A stretch of 64,000 nucleotides of DNA from Rebecca billardiae RCC1528 (lineage: Eukaryota > Haptophyta), in the NCBI GenBank assembly GCA_965240325.2, contig OZ251234.1:434001-498000 (forward strand), read 5' to 3'. The notes beneath the pieces are model-generated. The model ran no database searches. It was not told the origin of the DNA and was given only the letters and a program-made list of their open reading frames with translations. How positions within the stretch are numbered: the stretch's first letter is position 1; each line of letters opens with the position of its first letter. Position numbers and translations under genes: made by a program. Positions 7,331 through 16,526 of this stretch are shown piece by piece.

Positions 7331-9879
7331 GTCGCCCGCATGACCCGCGGCGACGCCGCCGGGTGCACGTCCACCGAGCTGCTGGCCGGCAGCAGCACGA
7401 GATCGGCAGCGAGCTCGAAGAGGCGCTGAAACCAGCTTTGCGCGGGCCAGTACGGCGCGACCACCGTCGCGTCGGGGCGCTGCTCCTCGAGCAGCTGCGC
7501 GACCTGGTCGAGCAGCCGCGTCGGCGGGAAGACGTAATTGTTCTCGCCGCGCCAATCGCGCGAGAAGGCGTTCACCGCCTCGACCGCGCCGCCCGCCGGA
7601 GTCAGCGCGTTGCAGCGCGCGAGCAGCCGATTGTCCGGCGCCGCGAAGCGATCGATCGTGTGCGGCCCCCAGCGGCGCTCGAGCGCCGCAAAGGCCGCCG
7701 GGCGCAGCGACGTCTCGTCCTCCGCGCGCAGCCGGCTGAGCGAGTCCGCCCCGACGTTGTCCTCGGAGCGGATGTACTCGACCCGCAGGTCGATGCCCTC
7801 CGAGTCGAGTAGCCACCAGACGCGGCGCAGCAGCCGCATCAACTCGCGCGAGCGCGACGTGCCCGCCGTGAGGATCTGCCGCACCGCCTGGTTGTCCTCC
7901 CATAGGAGGACGGCGCGCCCACGCAGGCGCGAGATGAACGCGTCGAGCGAGCGCTGTACCGCGAGAAGCTCGAGGTACGTGATGTGGTGGCCTCGCTCGC
8001 GCGGCGTCCAAAACCCGTGTGCTGGCACTGTCTCCTCCAGCATGCCGCCCCAGCCGCGGCGGCTCGCGTCGCAGTGCAAGGTGACCTCGGCCGGCGAGCG
8101 CCAGATCGCCCGGCTCACCGCCGCGGTGGGCAACGCCGCCCACCAGCGGAGGTCGCGCAGCGCCTGCCGCGTGAGCCGCACGAGCGAGCCCCACGACGCG
8201 CGGGACGCGATGACCGTGTGCAGCTCGCGCAGGTAGAAGCGCGCGGCCGGGCACGCGAGGTGCACCGACTGAGCGCGGCCCACCAGGCAGGACAGCTGGA
8301 TCGCCGAGACGAGCCGGCGGCGGCTCGCGGCGACGCAGAGCAGCTCGCGAGCCTGGGCTGCGATCTGCTGCTGCTTGCGCGGCGGCACGAGGAAGAGGCC
8401 GCGCGCGGTGTCCACCTCGATGCCGAGGTGCTCGAGCCGCTGCGTCGGCTCCCAGAAGCCCTTGTCCGGATGGCGGACAAGGCCGAGCCGGTCGAGCATC
8501 TGCTGGACGAAGCGCCGACACGCGAGGCAGCTGTCGCGGGAGGGGGCGACGATGCGGAAGTCGTCCACGTACGGCAGCACCCGCATCCCGCGCGCCGCCG
8601 GGTCGCGCCGTCGGACGCGCCGCAGCAGCGCGCGCGCCGCCGCGCTCAGCGCGCCCGCGCGCTGAGCCACGCGCGGCGCCGCGCGCGGCGCGCGCAGCTG
8701 CTGCACCATCACGCGCATCACCTTGGTGAAGACGTATGGGCTGAGGTTCCAGCCGAAGGGCAGCGCCGCGCACTGGAAGTAGCGCGGCGCGCCGTCGGGC
8801 CCCGGCAGGCTGAACGTGAAGTAGCGCCGGTGCTCGGGATGGATCCCGATGGCGTGGTATCCATCCTGCAGATCGAAGGATAGCATCCAATCGCCTCGAC
8901 GCGCGAGCCGCTGCAGCCGCCGGAGGGACTCGTAGCGGCAGCTGGCCGGCGCGCACCACTCGTTCAGCGCGCGGAGGTCGACCACCAGGCGCCACTTGGG
9001 TGGCGCCCCGGGCGGGGTGGGCTTGGGCACGAGGAAGGCCCGGCTCACGTGTGAGCGGCACTCCGCCGGCTCCCACGCGCCCGTCGCCAGGCAGCGCGCG
9101 GTCTCCTGCTCGAGGAAAGCGAGCTGCTCGGGCGTCGCGTCCGTCAGGCTCTCGCCCAAGTGGAAGGGCGGAGGCGGCCGCCCGCGAAGCCACGGGCAGC
9201 GCACGCCCTCGCGCAGCCATCGCAGCACGCGCGGGGACGCGCCGGCACGCTGCCATTCGGCCAGCTGCCGGCGGACGCGGTGGCGCAGCTTGGGCGAGCT
9301 GCGCACGGCCGGCGGCAGCGTCGGGGCGCGCCGCGCCGGCGGGGATGACGAGTCGCCACCGTGGGCGAGCTGCGGCCCGCCCATGCGGGCGGGCCAGGAG
9401 CCGGCCCCCGACAACGGGGGCCGGCTCCGCCGGTCGGGCGGGCGCGATGTCGCGTCCGCCTCGCGCGCCCGGAAGGCCGGGCGCGGAGTCGGCGACCGGC
9501 CGCGCGCGCGCGCGCTCCCAAGTGGGGAGTCGCCCGCGCGCGCGCGCGGCCGGTGGCGAGGGGGCGGCGCCGGCCCGGCGTCGCGCCCCAGTGGGCGCGC
9601 ACGTCGGGGCAGCGGGGGAGGCGGCGGCGATCGATCGCCACCGCCACCCCCGCCACCGCGCCGCGCCGGCGGGCCCCCTCGCCGCGCCTCACTTGCGAGA
9701 GGCGCGCTGCGCGCCGGCGGCAGCGCCCCTGCCGCCGCCGCCGGCCCCACGGCCCGAGCCGCCGCCGCCGCCGCCGCCACCGCGGCCGCGGAGGCCGGAG
9801 CCGCGACCCGCGCCGCCGCCGCCGTGGCGGCCGCCGCCGCCGCCGAGCTCCGAGTGCGCGCCCGTGTCCGAGCCACCAT
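7285..9879 (-). CDS. Reverse transcriptase-RNase H polyprotein
   Basis: 864 residues from the first in-frame ATG (9879); the frame itself is open to 10092. The N-terminal roughly 200 residues are Arg/Pro/Ala-rich low complexity. The RT follows: KWRLVVDLRALNEW, the first catalytic Asp in FDLQDGYHAIG, LPFGWNLSPYVFTKVM, and the YVDD box (bases 8560-8571). RNase H follows: LHCDASRRGWGGML, ITYLELLAV, LLWEDNQAV, and ...EDNVGADSLSR with the closing Asp. This RT-RH order without a protease or DDE integrase is typical of DIRS/PAT/Ngaro elements. The C-terminal 100 residues continue past RNase H (FAAPDNRLLARCNAL...), as in DIRS-like methylase/RH tails, but no methylase motif was identified. The frame is undamaged. 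Confidence 0.9.
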   Translation of the reverse strand: MVARTRARTRSSAAAAAATAAAARVAAPASAAAVAAAAAAARAVGPAAAAGALPPARSAPLASEARRGGPPARRGGGGGGGDRSPPPPPLPRRARPLGRDAGPAPPPRHRPRARAGDSPLGSARARGRSPTPRPAFRAREADATSRPPDRRSRPPLSGAGSWPARMGGPQLAHGGDSSSPPARRAPTLPPAVRSSPKLRHRVRRQLAEWQRAGASPRVLRWLREGVRCPWLRGRPPPPFHLGESLTDATPEQLAFLEQETARCLATGAWEPAECRSHVSRAFLVPKPTPPGAPPKWRLVVDLRALNEWCAPASCRYESLRRLQRLARRGDWMLSFDLQDGYHAIGIHPEHRRYFTFSLPGPDGAPRYFQCAALPFGWNLSPYVFTKVMRVMVQQLRAPRAAPRVAQRAGALSAAARALLRRVRRRDPAARGMRVLPYVDDFRIVAPSRDSCLACRRFVQQMLDRLGLVRHPDKGFWEPTQRLEHLGIEVDTARGLFLVPPRKQQQIAAQARELLCVAASRRRLVSAIQLSCLVGRAQSVHLACPAARFYLRELHTVIASRASWGSLVRLTRQALRDLRWWAALPTAAVSRAIWRSPAEVTLHCDASRRGWGGMLEETVPAHGFWTPRERGHHITYLELLAVQRSLDAFISRLRGRAVLLWEDNQAVRQILTAGTSRSRELMRLLRRVWWLLDSEGIDLRVEYIRSEDNVGADSLSRLRAEDETSLRPAAFAALERRWGPHTIDRFAAPDNRLLARCNALTPAGGAVEAVNAFSRDWRGENNYVFPPTRLLDQVAQLLEEQRPDATVVAPYWPAQSWFQRLFELAADLVLLPASSSVDVHPAASPRVMRATHLAPLAVFRLRRRG
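9371..9553. other. Series of GC hairpins between Gag-like and RT regions
   Basis: Three strong inverted repeats lie in the RT N-terminal coding region: GGCCCGCC-x6-GGCGGGCC (about 9374-9395), GAGCCGGCCCCC-x5-CGGGGGCCGGCTC (about 9398-9427), and CCGGCCGCGCGCGCGCG (reverse strand about 9497-9553, roughly 17-bp arms). They could stall ribosomes or polymerases; a role in frameshifting is only a suggestion. Confidence 0.5.
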
Positions 9880-10165
9880 CGGCCTCGACGTCGTCGTCGT
9901 CGCACGCCGCGGCCGAGCCCGCAGCGCGCGCCGCAGCGCGCGCCGTGGAGCGCGGAGGAGCGCCGGAGACGCCGCCGCGCGCGGCGTCGCCGGTCTCGGC
10001 GTTGGTCTTGGGGCCGGTGCCCAGGCGCGCGCTCCGGCGCGCCTGGCCCGCGGGTGGCACGCGCGCGTCCGTCGTCGCGCGCGCGCCGGCAATCATTTCC
10101 TCCTGGTTCTCGCCGCGCTCGTCGCCAGCGGCAGGAGTAGGAGGGGTGGTGCGCTTGGCGCACAT
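9689..10165 (-). CDS. Gag-like RGG-rich protein of the retrotransposon
   Basis: 158 residues from the ATG at 10165, just inside the A1 repeat. The N-terminal half is mixed (MCAKRTTPPTPAAGDERG...), followed by an acidic patch (ACDDDDVEADGGSD). The C-terminus is a glycine-arginine tail (GGGGRHGGGGAGRGSGLRGR...) like nucleic-acid-binding RGG regions. It is first in the element and overlaps the RT frame, which is reached by a +1 shift. The stop codon (9689-9691) sits inside a small hairpin, GCGCCTC-ACTTGC-GAGAGGCGC. A role as the capsid or RNA-binding protein is inferred from position and composition only. The frame is also open upstream through the A1 repeat. Confidence 0.55.
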   Translation of the reverse strand: MCAKRTTPPTPAAGDERGENQEEMIAGARATTDARVPPAGQARRSARLGTGPKTNAETGDAARGGVSGAPPRSTARAAARAAGSAAACDDDDVEADGGSDTGAHSELGGGGGRHGGGGAGRGSGLRGRGGGGGGGGSGRGAGGGGRGAAAGAQRASRK

Positions 10166-10261
10166 GATCCCCGAGCGCCTCTTCGACGGAGAGAAGAGCT
10201 TCGCCGGCAGGAGGCCGGCGGGGAGGTAGCTTGTCACGCGGAGCCGAAGGCGCCGCGGAGT

Positions 10262-10575
10262 TGACGCGTGTGGATCCTCACAGGAGCCACACGAGTCAAC
10301 AGAGTGGGGAGGTGACCAAGTTTTGGCCCCCTCCTCGGGCGGAGCACGAGCGCGCCGCGCCGTTGGCGACGGCACGCGCCGCGCCGGTGCACCGGCGCGC
10401 GTAATAGCAGCGCGCTCCGTCGAGCACTCGCGACGAAGCAGCCGGCGCGCGGCGCAGCGGGCTGGCCGATGGCGGCGGCGGCCATGCATGAACCTCGGCC
10501 GCCATCGGGAAACCCGTGCTCACCGCCCGGACCACGATGACGATGCAAACCCATGGAACAGTGAGTGACAGAGCA
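10262..10575 (-). repeat. Split direct repeat A1 (5' terminus of the element)
   Basis: A 314-bp copy of 5850-6163. It probably holds the promoter of the element. It ends ...GTGACAGAGCA at the outer boundary, followed by unrelated sequence (CGACTGC). Confidence 0.85.
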
Positions 10576-10857
10576 CGACTGCGCTACGGAGTACGCGCGT
10601 ACGCGGGCGGCTACGACTACGAGTAGACAGAACTGAGTAGTGCGTAGTACAATTGCTGGTCGTCAATTGCCAACTGATATGGCATGACGACGCATATGTG
10701 CCATGCTGTCTGGCGCAATATGGCATCGCCCACCGCTATTATAATAGTAATACTACGACGCTTATTCGTCACAGTACGAGTTCAGACTATATAATATATA
10801 TATAATAAAATCAGACTTATTCAGACTGTTCAGTGCTGCAGTAGATGACGATGATGA

Positions 10858-10896
<39 letters not shown>

Positions 10897-10922
10897 GCGC
10901 GACGACTAAATAATTGATGACG

Positions 10923-10969
<47 letters not shown>

Positions 10970-11385
10970 CCGCGCTGCTGATGATATTATTCTGAGCAGC
11001 TAGCTCGTAGCAGTCGACGACACAGCATCTGTTGCTGAGGGGCGGCGTTGTCTGCCACGCGACGATGAATGATGACGCGTCGATCGTGAATGATGTGAAC
11101 GGTGGCGATGGACCGCGTGTCCGAGGTGCCATGCGGATCGGATATAGCGGCGGGTGATCGGCACGCAGCACGACATGGTTGGTGTTGGTGATGTCGAGCG
11201 CCATGCGCAGCGCGTGCGACGCGATCGCGCGCGCACGGCCAATGCGCATGCAGCGAGCGCTCGTGAGCGCGCGGTCATGGCACGTGCGACGTGGGCCACA
11301 CCCCTTCCTGGCTCGTGCCGCCCGCCAGAGGCCCTCGGCCGCCAGCCCGCACAGCGGCGCGGGCGCGACGCCCGGCGCACCGCGC
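10576..11385. other. Intergenic, AT-richer, with paired microsatellites
   Basis: No gene is supported. It holds an AT-rich stretch (10780-10830) and the inverted CT/GA microsatellites at 10861-10964. The last 300 bp are downstream of the SLC44 gene and probably include its 3' UTR and polyadenylation region. Confidence 0.5.
10861..10964. repeat. (CT)n and (GA)n forming a long hairpin
   Basis: (CT)16 at 10861-10892 is followed by ATAT, a 26-nt loop, ATAT and about (GA)19 at 10927-10964. The two tracts are complementary and could pair over roughly 36 bp. Confidence 0.8.
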
Positions 11386-13629
11386 TCACCCCGACAAGTC
11401 AACGTCGTCCGAATCAGCCGGGACTGGCCTCTCCATCGGCGCGGCCGCTGTCGCGCTGCCCTTGGGGCTCGCGTTGGGGGCGACGCGGTCCTCGTCAGCC
11501 TTGGGCGCGTTTGCCTTGATGAAGCCCTTGAGCGCGCCGTCCGCGTACCCCAGCTGCTTGTCCTCGTCGATGCAGAAGCACATGAAGATCGTGTCGATCG
11601 CCATCTCGAAGATGCCCATGAACATCGCGGCGATCAGGTACGCGGCGACGAGCACGATGAGGCACGGCAGCACGATCGACGTCTGCGAGAGGCGGAAGGC
11701 CGGCGCAAACGTGAGCACCATCCCGCAGATGCCCGCCGCGGCGAGCGCGACAAAGAGCTTGCCGAGGAAGAGGAAGATGTCGCCGATGGTCTGCACCATC
11801 GCCACGCCGCCGAGGTTGGAGAGGATGTACCCGAACGCGGTGCGCGCGGCGGGGCAGAAGGAGCTCGACTCCGCGACCACGATCACGTACCCGTTGCGCG
11901 AGATGAACTCCATGATCTTCTCAAAGCAGCGCAGGCAGCAGTCGATGCAGCACCAGATGCACTTGACCAGCTTGCCGATGCACGGGTTGTCCACGGTGAA
12001 GTACCTCTTGAGGAAGTGCATCATGTACCGGATGTACCGGATGATCGCGACGATCAGCGAGCCGAAGACGGCCGAGCCCGGGTGGTACCACAGCACGCGC
12101 TTGGCCGCGCTCAGGACGGGCGTCGCGCCAATGTCCTTGCCGTCGTCCGACGGCTTGGCGAAGTACCAGTTGGCGACCGCGGCGGCGATCACCATCCAGC
12201 CCAGGTGGTTGAGGAAGACGGACGTCCACACATACCCGAAGAAGTGGTACGCGAGCATCCCCTTCATCGTGTTGTCGTACTGGATCTGCGCGTACCCGTT
12301 GCCGTCCAGCTTGAGCTCGCCCGTGGAAGCAATGTAGAAGGCGCCGATGATCATGTAGATCAGCAGCCCGAACGTGATCAGCGCGGGGAAGAGCGGCACG
12401 ATCAGCATCCCCGGCATGTCCTTCATCGCCTTGGCCGCCTCGATGATCACGCCCACCGCGAGGAAGATCTTGCGCCACAAGCAGCAGATCGTCACCATGT
12501 ACGCGACGAAGCACACGGCCGCGAAGACAAAGAAGCCAAACGTGAAGTCGGCGATCGTCGTGAACGCGTCGTCGTTCTGGTACAGCGGGTCCGCGCGCAG
12601 CTCCTCCTGCTTGTTGTACAGCGTGTATGTCGTGACGGCGAGGGCGACGAAGACGCCGACGATGGTGATGGCGACCATCGGCCTGATGAAGAGGCGCACC
12701 AGGTACGTCCACACGAAGCCGAGCAGCACCGCGCCGCCGATGCAGCCGACCATCACCCAGCGCGCGGCGTACGCGTCCGCCATCACGCGCATCGTGATCG
12801 AGCCGCCGTCGCCGAAGAAGGACTTGGCGGCGTCGTTGATGAAGTCGAGGCTGTACGCGGCGCCGAACGCCGCCTTCACCTTGCCCTTGTTCTGCGCGAT
12901 CCAGTTCGGGTCGGGGAAGCAGAAGGACGTGCCCACCTTGGTGGTGGGGTAGACGGGGTAGCAGACCGAGCACTCCTCCGCGTCCGGGTCGGCCGTGTCT
13001 GGGCACTCGCCCTTGGTCTTGATCATGAAGAAGGACTTGAGGTACTTGTACTGCGCCTCCACCTCCTTCTTCTTGTTCTCGCCCAGCGCCTTCACCTCCG
13101 ACACGAACTTGTCGATGTCGTCCTTCGAGAAGGACTCGATCTGCGGCCAGTCGCCGTCGGTGAGGTCCTTGGGCCGGTTCTCCTTGGCGTAGTAGTAGCC
13201 CGTGCACACCCAGTCCTGCGGCTTGTACTGCATGCTCGTGCCGCCCTCGTTGGGGCACTCGTCCATGCACACGCCCACGTACTTCGCGCTGAACCGCTTC
13301 GGCCCCGGCCCCAGCACGATGAAGAGCGGCGCCGCCGAGTGGTCGCGGCCGCCGAGCAGGAGCTCCTTTGACACGGAGCCGTCGGCGTTCGTGACGGTCT
13401 GGCTGAGCGTGTCGACGCCACGAGCCGCGGCGGAGTTGTCGCGGTTGCACTGGTCGAACTTGTAGTCCAGTGCGTAGATCAGACGGTCCGGATCGCCGCG
13501 CGTGAAACCGTTGTGCACGAGCGCGATCATCCCGGCCCAGAACCCGACAAAGAGTAGCAGGCAAAGCACGTCCGTGCACTTCCGGCTCTTGCCCGGGCTG
13601 ACGGCCTCGATCGCATTGTCATCTGACAT
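11386..13629 (-). CDS. Choline transporter-like protein (SLC44/CTL family)
   Basis: 747 residues in one uninterrupted frame from an ATG at 13627-13629. The layout matches SLC44. A short cytosolic N-terminus leads into TM1 with the family motif CTDVLCLLLFVGFWAGM (about residues 18-41). A large cysteine-containing extracellular loop with CMDECP follows, then a second TM bundle from about residue 290. The conserved core RVLWYHPGSAVFGSLIVAIIRYIR is near residue 510, with the cysteine-rich CIWCCIDCCLRCFEKIMEF and NGYVIVVAESSSFCPAARTAF after it. Length is in the usual 650-750 range. It should sit in the plasma or an internal membrane and carry choline or a related amine; substrate is not shown by the sequence. 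It is divergent from the GH16 gene, with 318 bp between start codons. Confidence 0.9.
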   Translation of the reverse strand: MSDDNAIEAVSPGKSRKCTDVLCLLLFVGFWAGMIALVHNGFTRGDPDRLIYALDYKFDQCNRDNSAAARGVDTLSQTVTNADGSVSKELLLGGRDHSAAPLFIVLGPGPKRFSAKYVGVCMDECPNEGGTSMQYKPQDWVCTGYYYAKENRPKDLTDGDWPQIESFSKDDIDKFVSEVKALGENKKKEVEAQYKYLKSFFMIKTKGECPDTADPDAEECSVCYPVYPTTKVGTSFCFPDPNWIAQNKGKVKAAFGAAYSLDFINDAAKSFFGDGGSITMRVMADAYAARWVMVGCIGGAVLLGFVWTYLVRLFIRPMVAITIVGVFVALAVTTYTLYNKQEELRADPLYQNDDAFTTIADFTFGFFVFAAVCFVAYMVTICCLWRKIFLAVGVIIEAAKAMKDMPGMLIVPLFPALITFGLLIYMIIGAFYIASTGELKLDGNGYAQIQYDNTMKGMLAYHFFGYVWTSVFLNHLGWMVIAAAVANWYFAKPSDDGKDIGATPVLSAAKRVLWYHPGSAVFGSLIVAIIRYIRYMMHFLKRYFTVDNPCIGKLVKCIWCCIDCCLRCFEKIMEFISRNGYVIVVAESSSFCPAARTAFGYILSNLGGVAMVQTIGDIFLFLGKLFVALAAAGICGMVLTFAPAFRLSQTSIVLPCLIVLVAAYLIAAMFMGIFEMAIDTIFMCFCIDEDKQLGYADGALKGFIKANAPKADEDRVAPNASPKGSATAAAPMERPVPADSDDVDLSG

Positions 13630-13947
13630 CGCGAACGGCAGCTACACGCCCTTCTCGCGCTGCGCGAGCCCCGAGCCGGATCTCCCGCCGCTGTGCGGTG
13701 CGCGCGCGCGAGCGGCGCCCTCCTGGCGGTTGGGTACAACAGCCCAAAGCCCAAAATGGGGGCAGCAAGTCGGCCGCGCTGTCGTCGCCGGGCGGTCACT
13801 CATGAACACGGGCGGCGCGTAACGGTAACCGAACGCTGTGCATGTTGGAGCCGAGATCCAGTGCGAGATCGCTTGGCACGCCTCTTCCTGCTTGTTCAAC
13901 TGGGCGCGACCACCGCCCTGCCGGCCCGCGGCGGCCTAGGCGGAGGC
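13630..13947. promoter_or_regulatory. Shared upstream region of the SLC44 and GH16 genes
   Basis: 318 bp between divergent ATGs, less GC-biased than the flanking coding sequence. No TATA box is evident. It presumably holds both promoters and 5' UTRs. The GH16 frame is open through most of it, so a longer GH16 N-terminus is possible. Confidence 0.5.
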
Positions 13948-15602
13948 ATGAGTGCCGAGGCGGCGTCGCCCCAGCGGCCGCTCTCGGCCCGGAGGCCAGG
14001 CAGGATCGAGATCCCGTCGCACGCTCATCTCGACGGCAGTGCAGACACACCGCGGCAGATACTGGCCAAGCGCATGGCCGCTCTCGCCCTCGAGCGCGCG
14101 GCCAGCGCAGGCGAGGGCGATGCCAAGCGGCTGGCGCGAGCATCGATCGAGCCGAGAGCCAGCTCGGAGTTGCACGAGCAGGGACAGGACGACCGCCCGC
14201 AGCGCGCTTCCGACTCGGCCGCGGGCCCTGGTCACGCGGACGCGTCGCGCGCTCGCAGCTCTTCGGACGCGCCCCGACCAGCCCAGCACGCGGCCTCGGC
14301 GGCGCTGGACGCGCACGGCGGCGCGCCGCTGTCGCCCCTCGCGCGCTTGAGACTGCGTGGCTCGGCCGCCTTCGAAACCATCCGCCGCGCGCTCTCGCCG
14401 CTGCCGTACGAGGAGAAGCTCGTGTGGAGCGACGAGTTTGAGTACACCGGTCTGCCGGACGAGGAGAGATGGTCGTACCAGACGGAGGCCAACCGCTGGA
14501 CGTCGCGCCCCGAGAACAAGGAGGAGCAGTGGTACACGGCGAAGCGCGAGAAGAACGCGTACGTGAGCGACGGCACGCTCAAGATCACCGCGCGCGTCGA
14601 GAACTACGCCGGCTGCCGGTACACCTCTGCGCGGCTGATCACGCGGCACAAGGGCGACTTCCTCTACGGCCGGGTGGAGGTGAGCGCCAAGCTGCCCGCG
14701 GCGGCGCGGGGCGTGTGGCCGGCGATCTGGATGCTGCCGACGGACAACGCGTACGGCGTGTGGCCCGACAGCGGGGAGATCGACATCGTCGAGAACGTCG
14801 GGTGCGTGCCGGCGGCCGCCGTCGCTCGCGCGCATGCGCGGTGCGCGCCCGCGCCGCAGAGCCGTCCCCTTCACCTCGCGCTCGCGTTATGTGTGACCAC
14901 CCGGGCCGCTGCGCCTGCCGGCGCCCCTCCGCGCCGCACGCCGCCAGGTATGCCGAGGGCATGCTGCACTCGAGCGTGCACACGGGGCGGCACAACCACC
15001 GCACGGGCACGCACGTGACCGCCAGCACGACGCGCAAGACGGCGCACAGCCGCTTCCACACGTACTCGCTCGAGTGGACGCCCACCAAGCTCTCCATGTT
15101 CGTGGACAAGCAGTGCGCGCGGCGCAGCGCGGCGCGGCCCTCGCCCGGCGCGCGTGCGCAGGGCGCGCGTGCGCGGGCGGGCCCACCCGACCACCTCGCC
15201 GCGCCCCGCGCACCACCCTCCCGCAGGTGCGTGATCACGTACGCGCGCAAGGACGAGCGCGCGCACGACCCGCAGGCGTGGCCGTTTGACAAGCCCTTCT
15301 TCATCGTGCTCAACGTGGCCGTGGGCGGGAACTGGGGCGGCAAGCACGGCATCGACGAGAGCGTGTTCCCCGTGACGATGGAGGTGGCGTACGTGCGTGT
15401 ATACCAGCGGGTCGACCGCGCAGCTGCGGCGAGGCAGCCTTGGCCCGAGCCCGGCGTCACCACACCTCGCGCGGCTGCTGCCGGTGGCGGTGCCGCCAAC
15501 AACGGCATCAGTGCTGCAGCCAAGCAGCATCAGCGATGGGCCCCGGAGCCATTACCACGCGCGACCACCCCCGCCATCACCCGGAATGGTGAAAGAGTAT
15601 GA
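13948..15602 (+). CDS. GH16 family glucanase (laminarinase-like), three exons
   Basis: Exons 13948-14801, 14948-15112 and 15227-15602 give 464 residues. Introns of 146 and 114 bp are GT-AG, and splicing restores the continuous GH16 text ...ENVG|YAEGMLHSSVHT... and ...VDKQ|CVITYARKDE.... The catalytic motif is E277-I-D279-I-V-E282 (nucleophile, assisting Asp, acid/base). Other family marks are LVWSDEFEY, GRVEVSAKLP, GVWPAIWMLP and the C-terminal FIVLNVAVGGNWGG. It should hydrolyse or remodel beta-1,3-(1,3/1,4)-glucan. The first about 145 residues are low-complexity and unassigned. The frame is open upstream to 13693; a hydrophobic LARLFLLVQLGA segment there could be a signal peptide if translation starts earlier. 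The second intron is 3n and stop-free, so its retention would add 38 residues. Confidence 0.88.
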
Positions 15603-16492
15603 TCTGCTATAAGTGCTATCGTCGCCGATTATCGCGCGATGAATACCCGTCGCGTCTGAATATATCTATATCTATCTATCTATCTATATCTATCTATCTA
15701 TATACTCCAGCAGATGATGCATATATGGGCGAGATTCCGCGATGACGATCGACGACGACGAGATTATTATTCGAGCATTTAGTGGCGGAGCTAAGATCGA
15801 CGCGGTCGACGGACAGGCTAAGGCTTGATTCGGTCTGCGTTCGGACGGACTGCTCAACCGGGCGCTCGGCGTCGCGTCATCGTCGCGAATAACAGTAATA
15901 ATTAATGTCAGTATGGTCATCGTCGTCATACGCATAGTGTCACTACTAATCTGAATTAAGATCGAGGATCAGAATCGTAGTCTATAGTTTAACTGGCAGT
16001 CTGGCACTCATCTGCGGCCGTCCGTAGGCTAAGGACGCGGGCTGCCGTCAGCATTACTAATAATCAGTCTCAGAATATTCTGTTTCTGATGACTCCATGA
16101 CCGGATCTGATTCTGTCGTCAATCTCTGTCTCTGCGGAGTCTGAGTGAGACTCTGAGACTGAGACAGACAGTGTGAGACAGCGGCAGCGCGGGACAGCCT
16201 GCCACTTAGCCTTAGGAATAGGACGAGTAACTTAGCCAACTACTTAGGTGGCTCCGGCTCCGGTCCACCCCCCCCCAGCTCCGTTACGTCTTGGCCCTGA
16301 GCCGAAGTCAACCAAGCGGACCATGCAGCAGAGTCCCTTCCGAGTTCCGGGCCCCCGATTGATGACTTCAACGAGAAATGTCGCATCCGACCACCTCCCA
16401 ATAGGTTCAGACTCTATTTCTACTATGTAATTACCCGTCCCTCACTCAGATTTCAGCAGCACAATCCGGGAGCGTTCCGGACACCTGTATAC

Positions 16493-16526
<34 letters not shown>

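Larger units (their letters stand above)
5692..10575 (-). mobile_element. Tyrosine-recombinase retrotransposon (PAT/Ngaro type) with split direct repeats
   Basis: 4,884 bp, coding on the minus strand in the order Gag-like, RT-RNase H, tyrosine recombinase. Reading minus: A1 (10575-10262), genes, B1 (6198-6163), A2 (6163-5850), 122-bp spacer, B2 (5727-5692). The internal A2/B1 junction equals the sequence formed by joining the two ends of the element, as expected if it integrates from a circle. The A copies look identical over 314 bp and the B copies over 36 bp, and all reading frames are intact, so insertion is recent. No target duplication is seen. It lies 96 bp after the kinase-epimerase stop. 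Confidence 0.9.

Noticed and set aside
7331-9256. Upstream part of the 1,022-codon recombinase frame
   Set aside because: It overlaps the RT-RNase H coding region in another frame and reads as Arg/Ala/Pro low complexity; only the C-terminal domain is supported.
11179-13371. 730-codon plus-strand frame opposite the SLC44 gene
   Set aside because: Charged low-complexity shadow; the minus strand gives a clean, family-typical transporter.
13693-13947. Longer GH16 start at an upstream ATG (13693)
   Set aside because: It would leave only 63 bp to the divergent SLC44 start and run through non-coding-looking sequence; kept as an alternative because it would add a hydrophobic segment.
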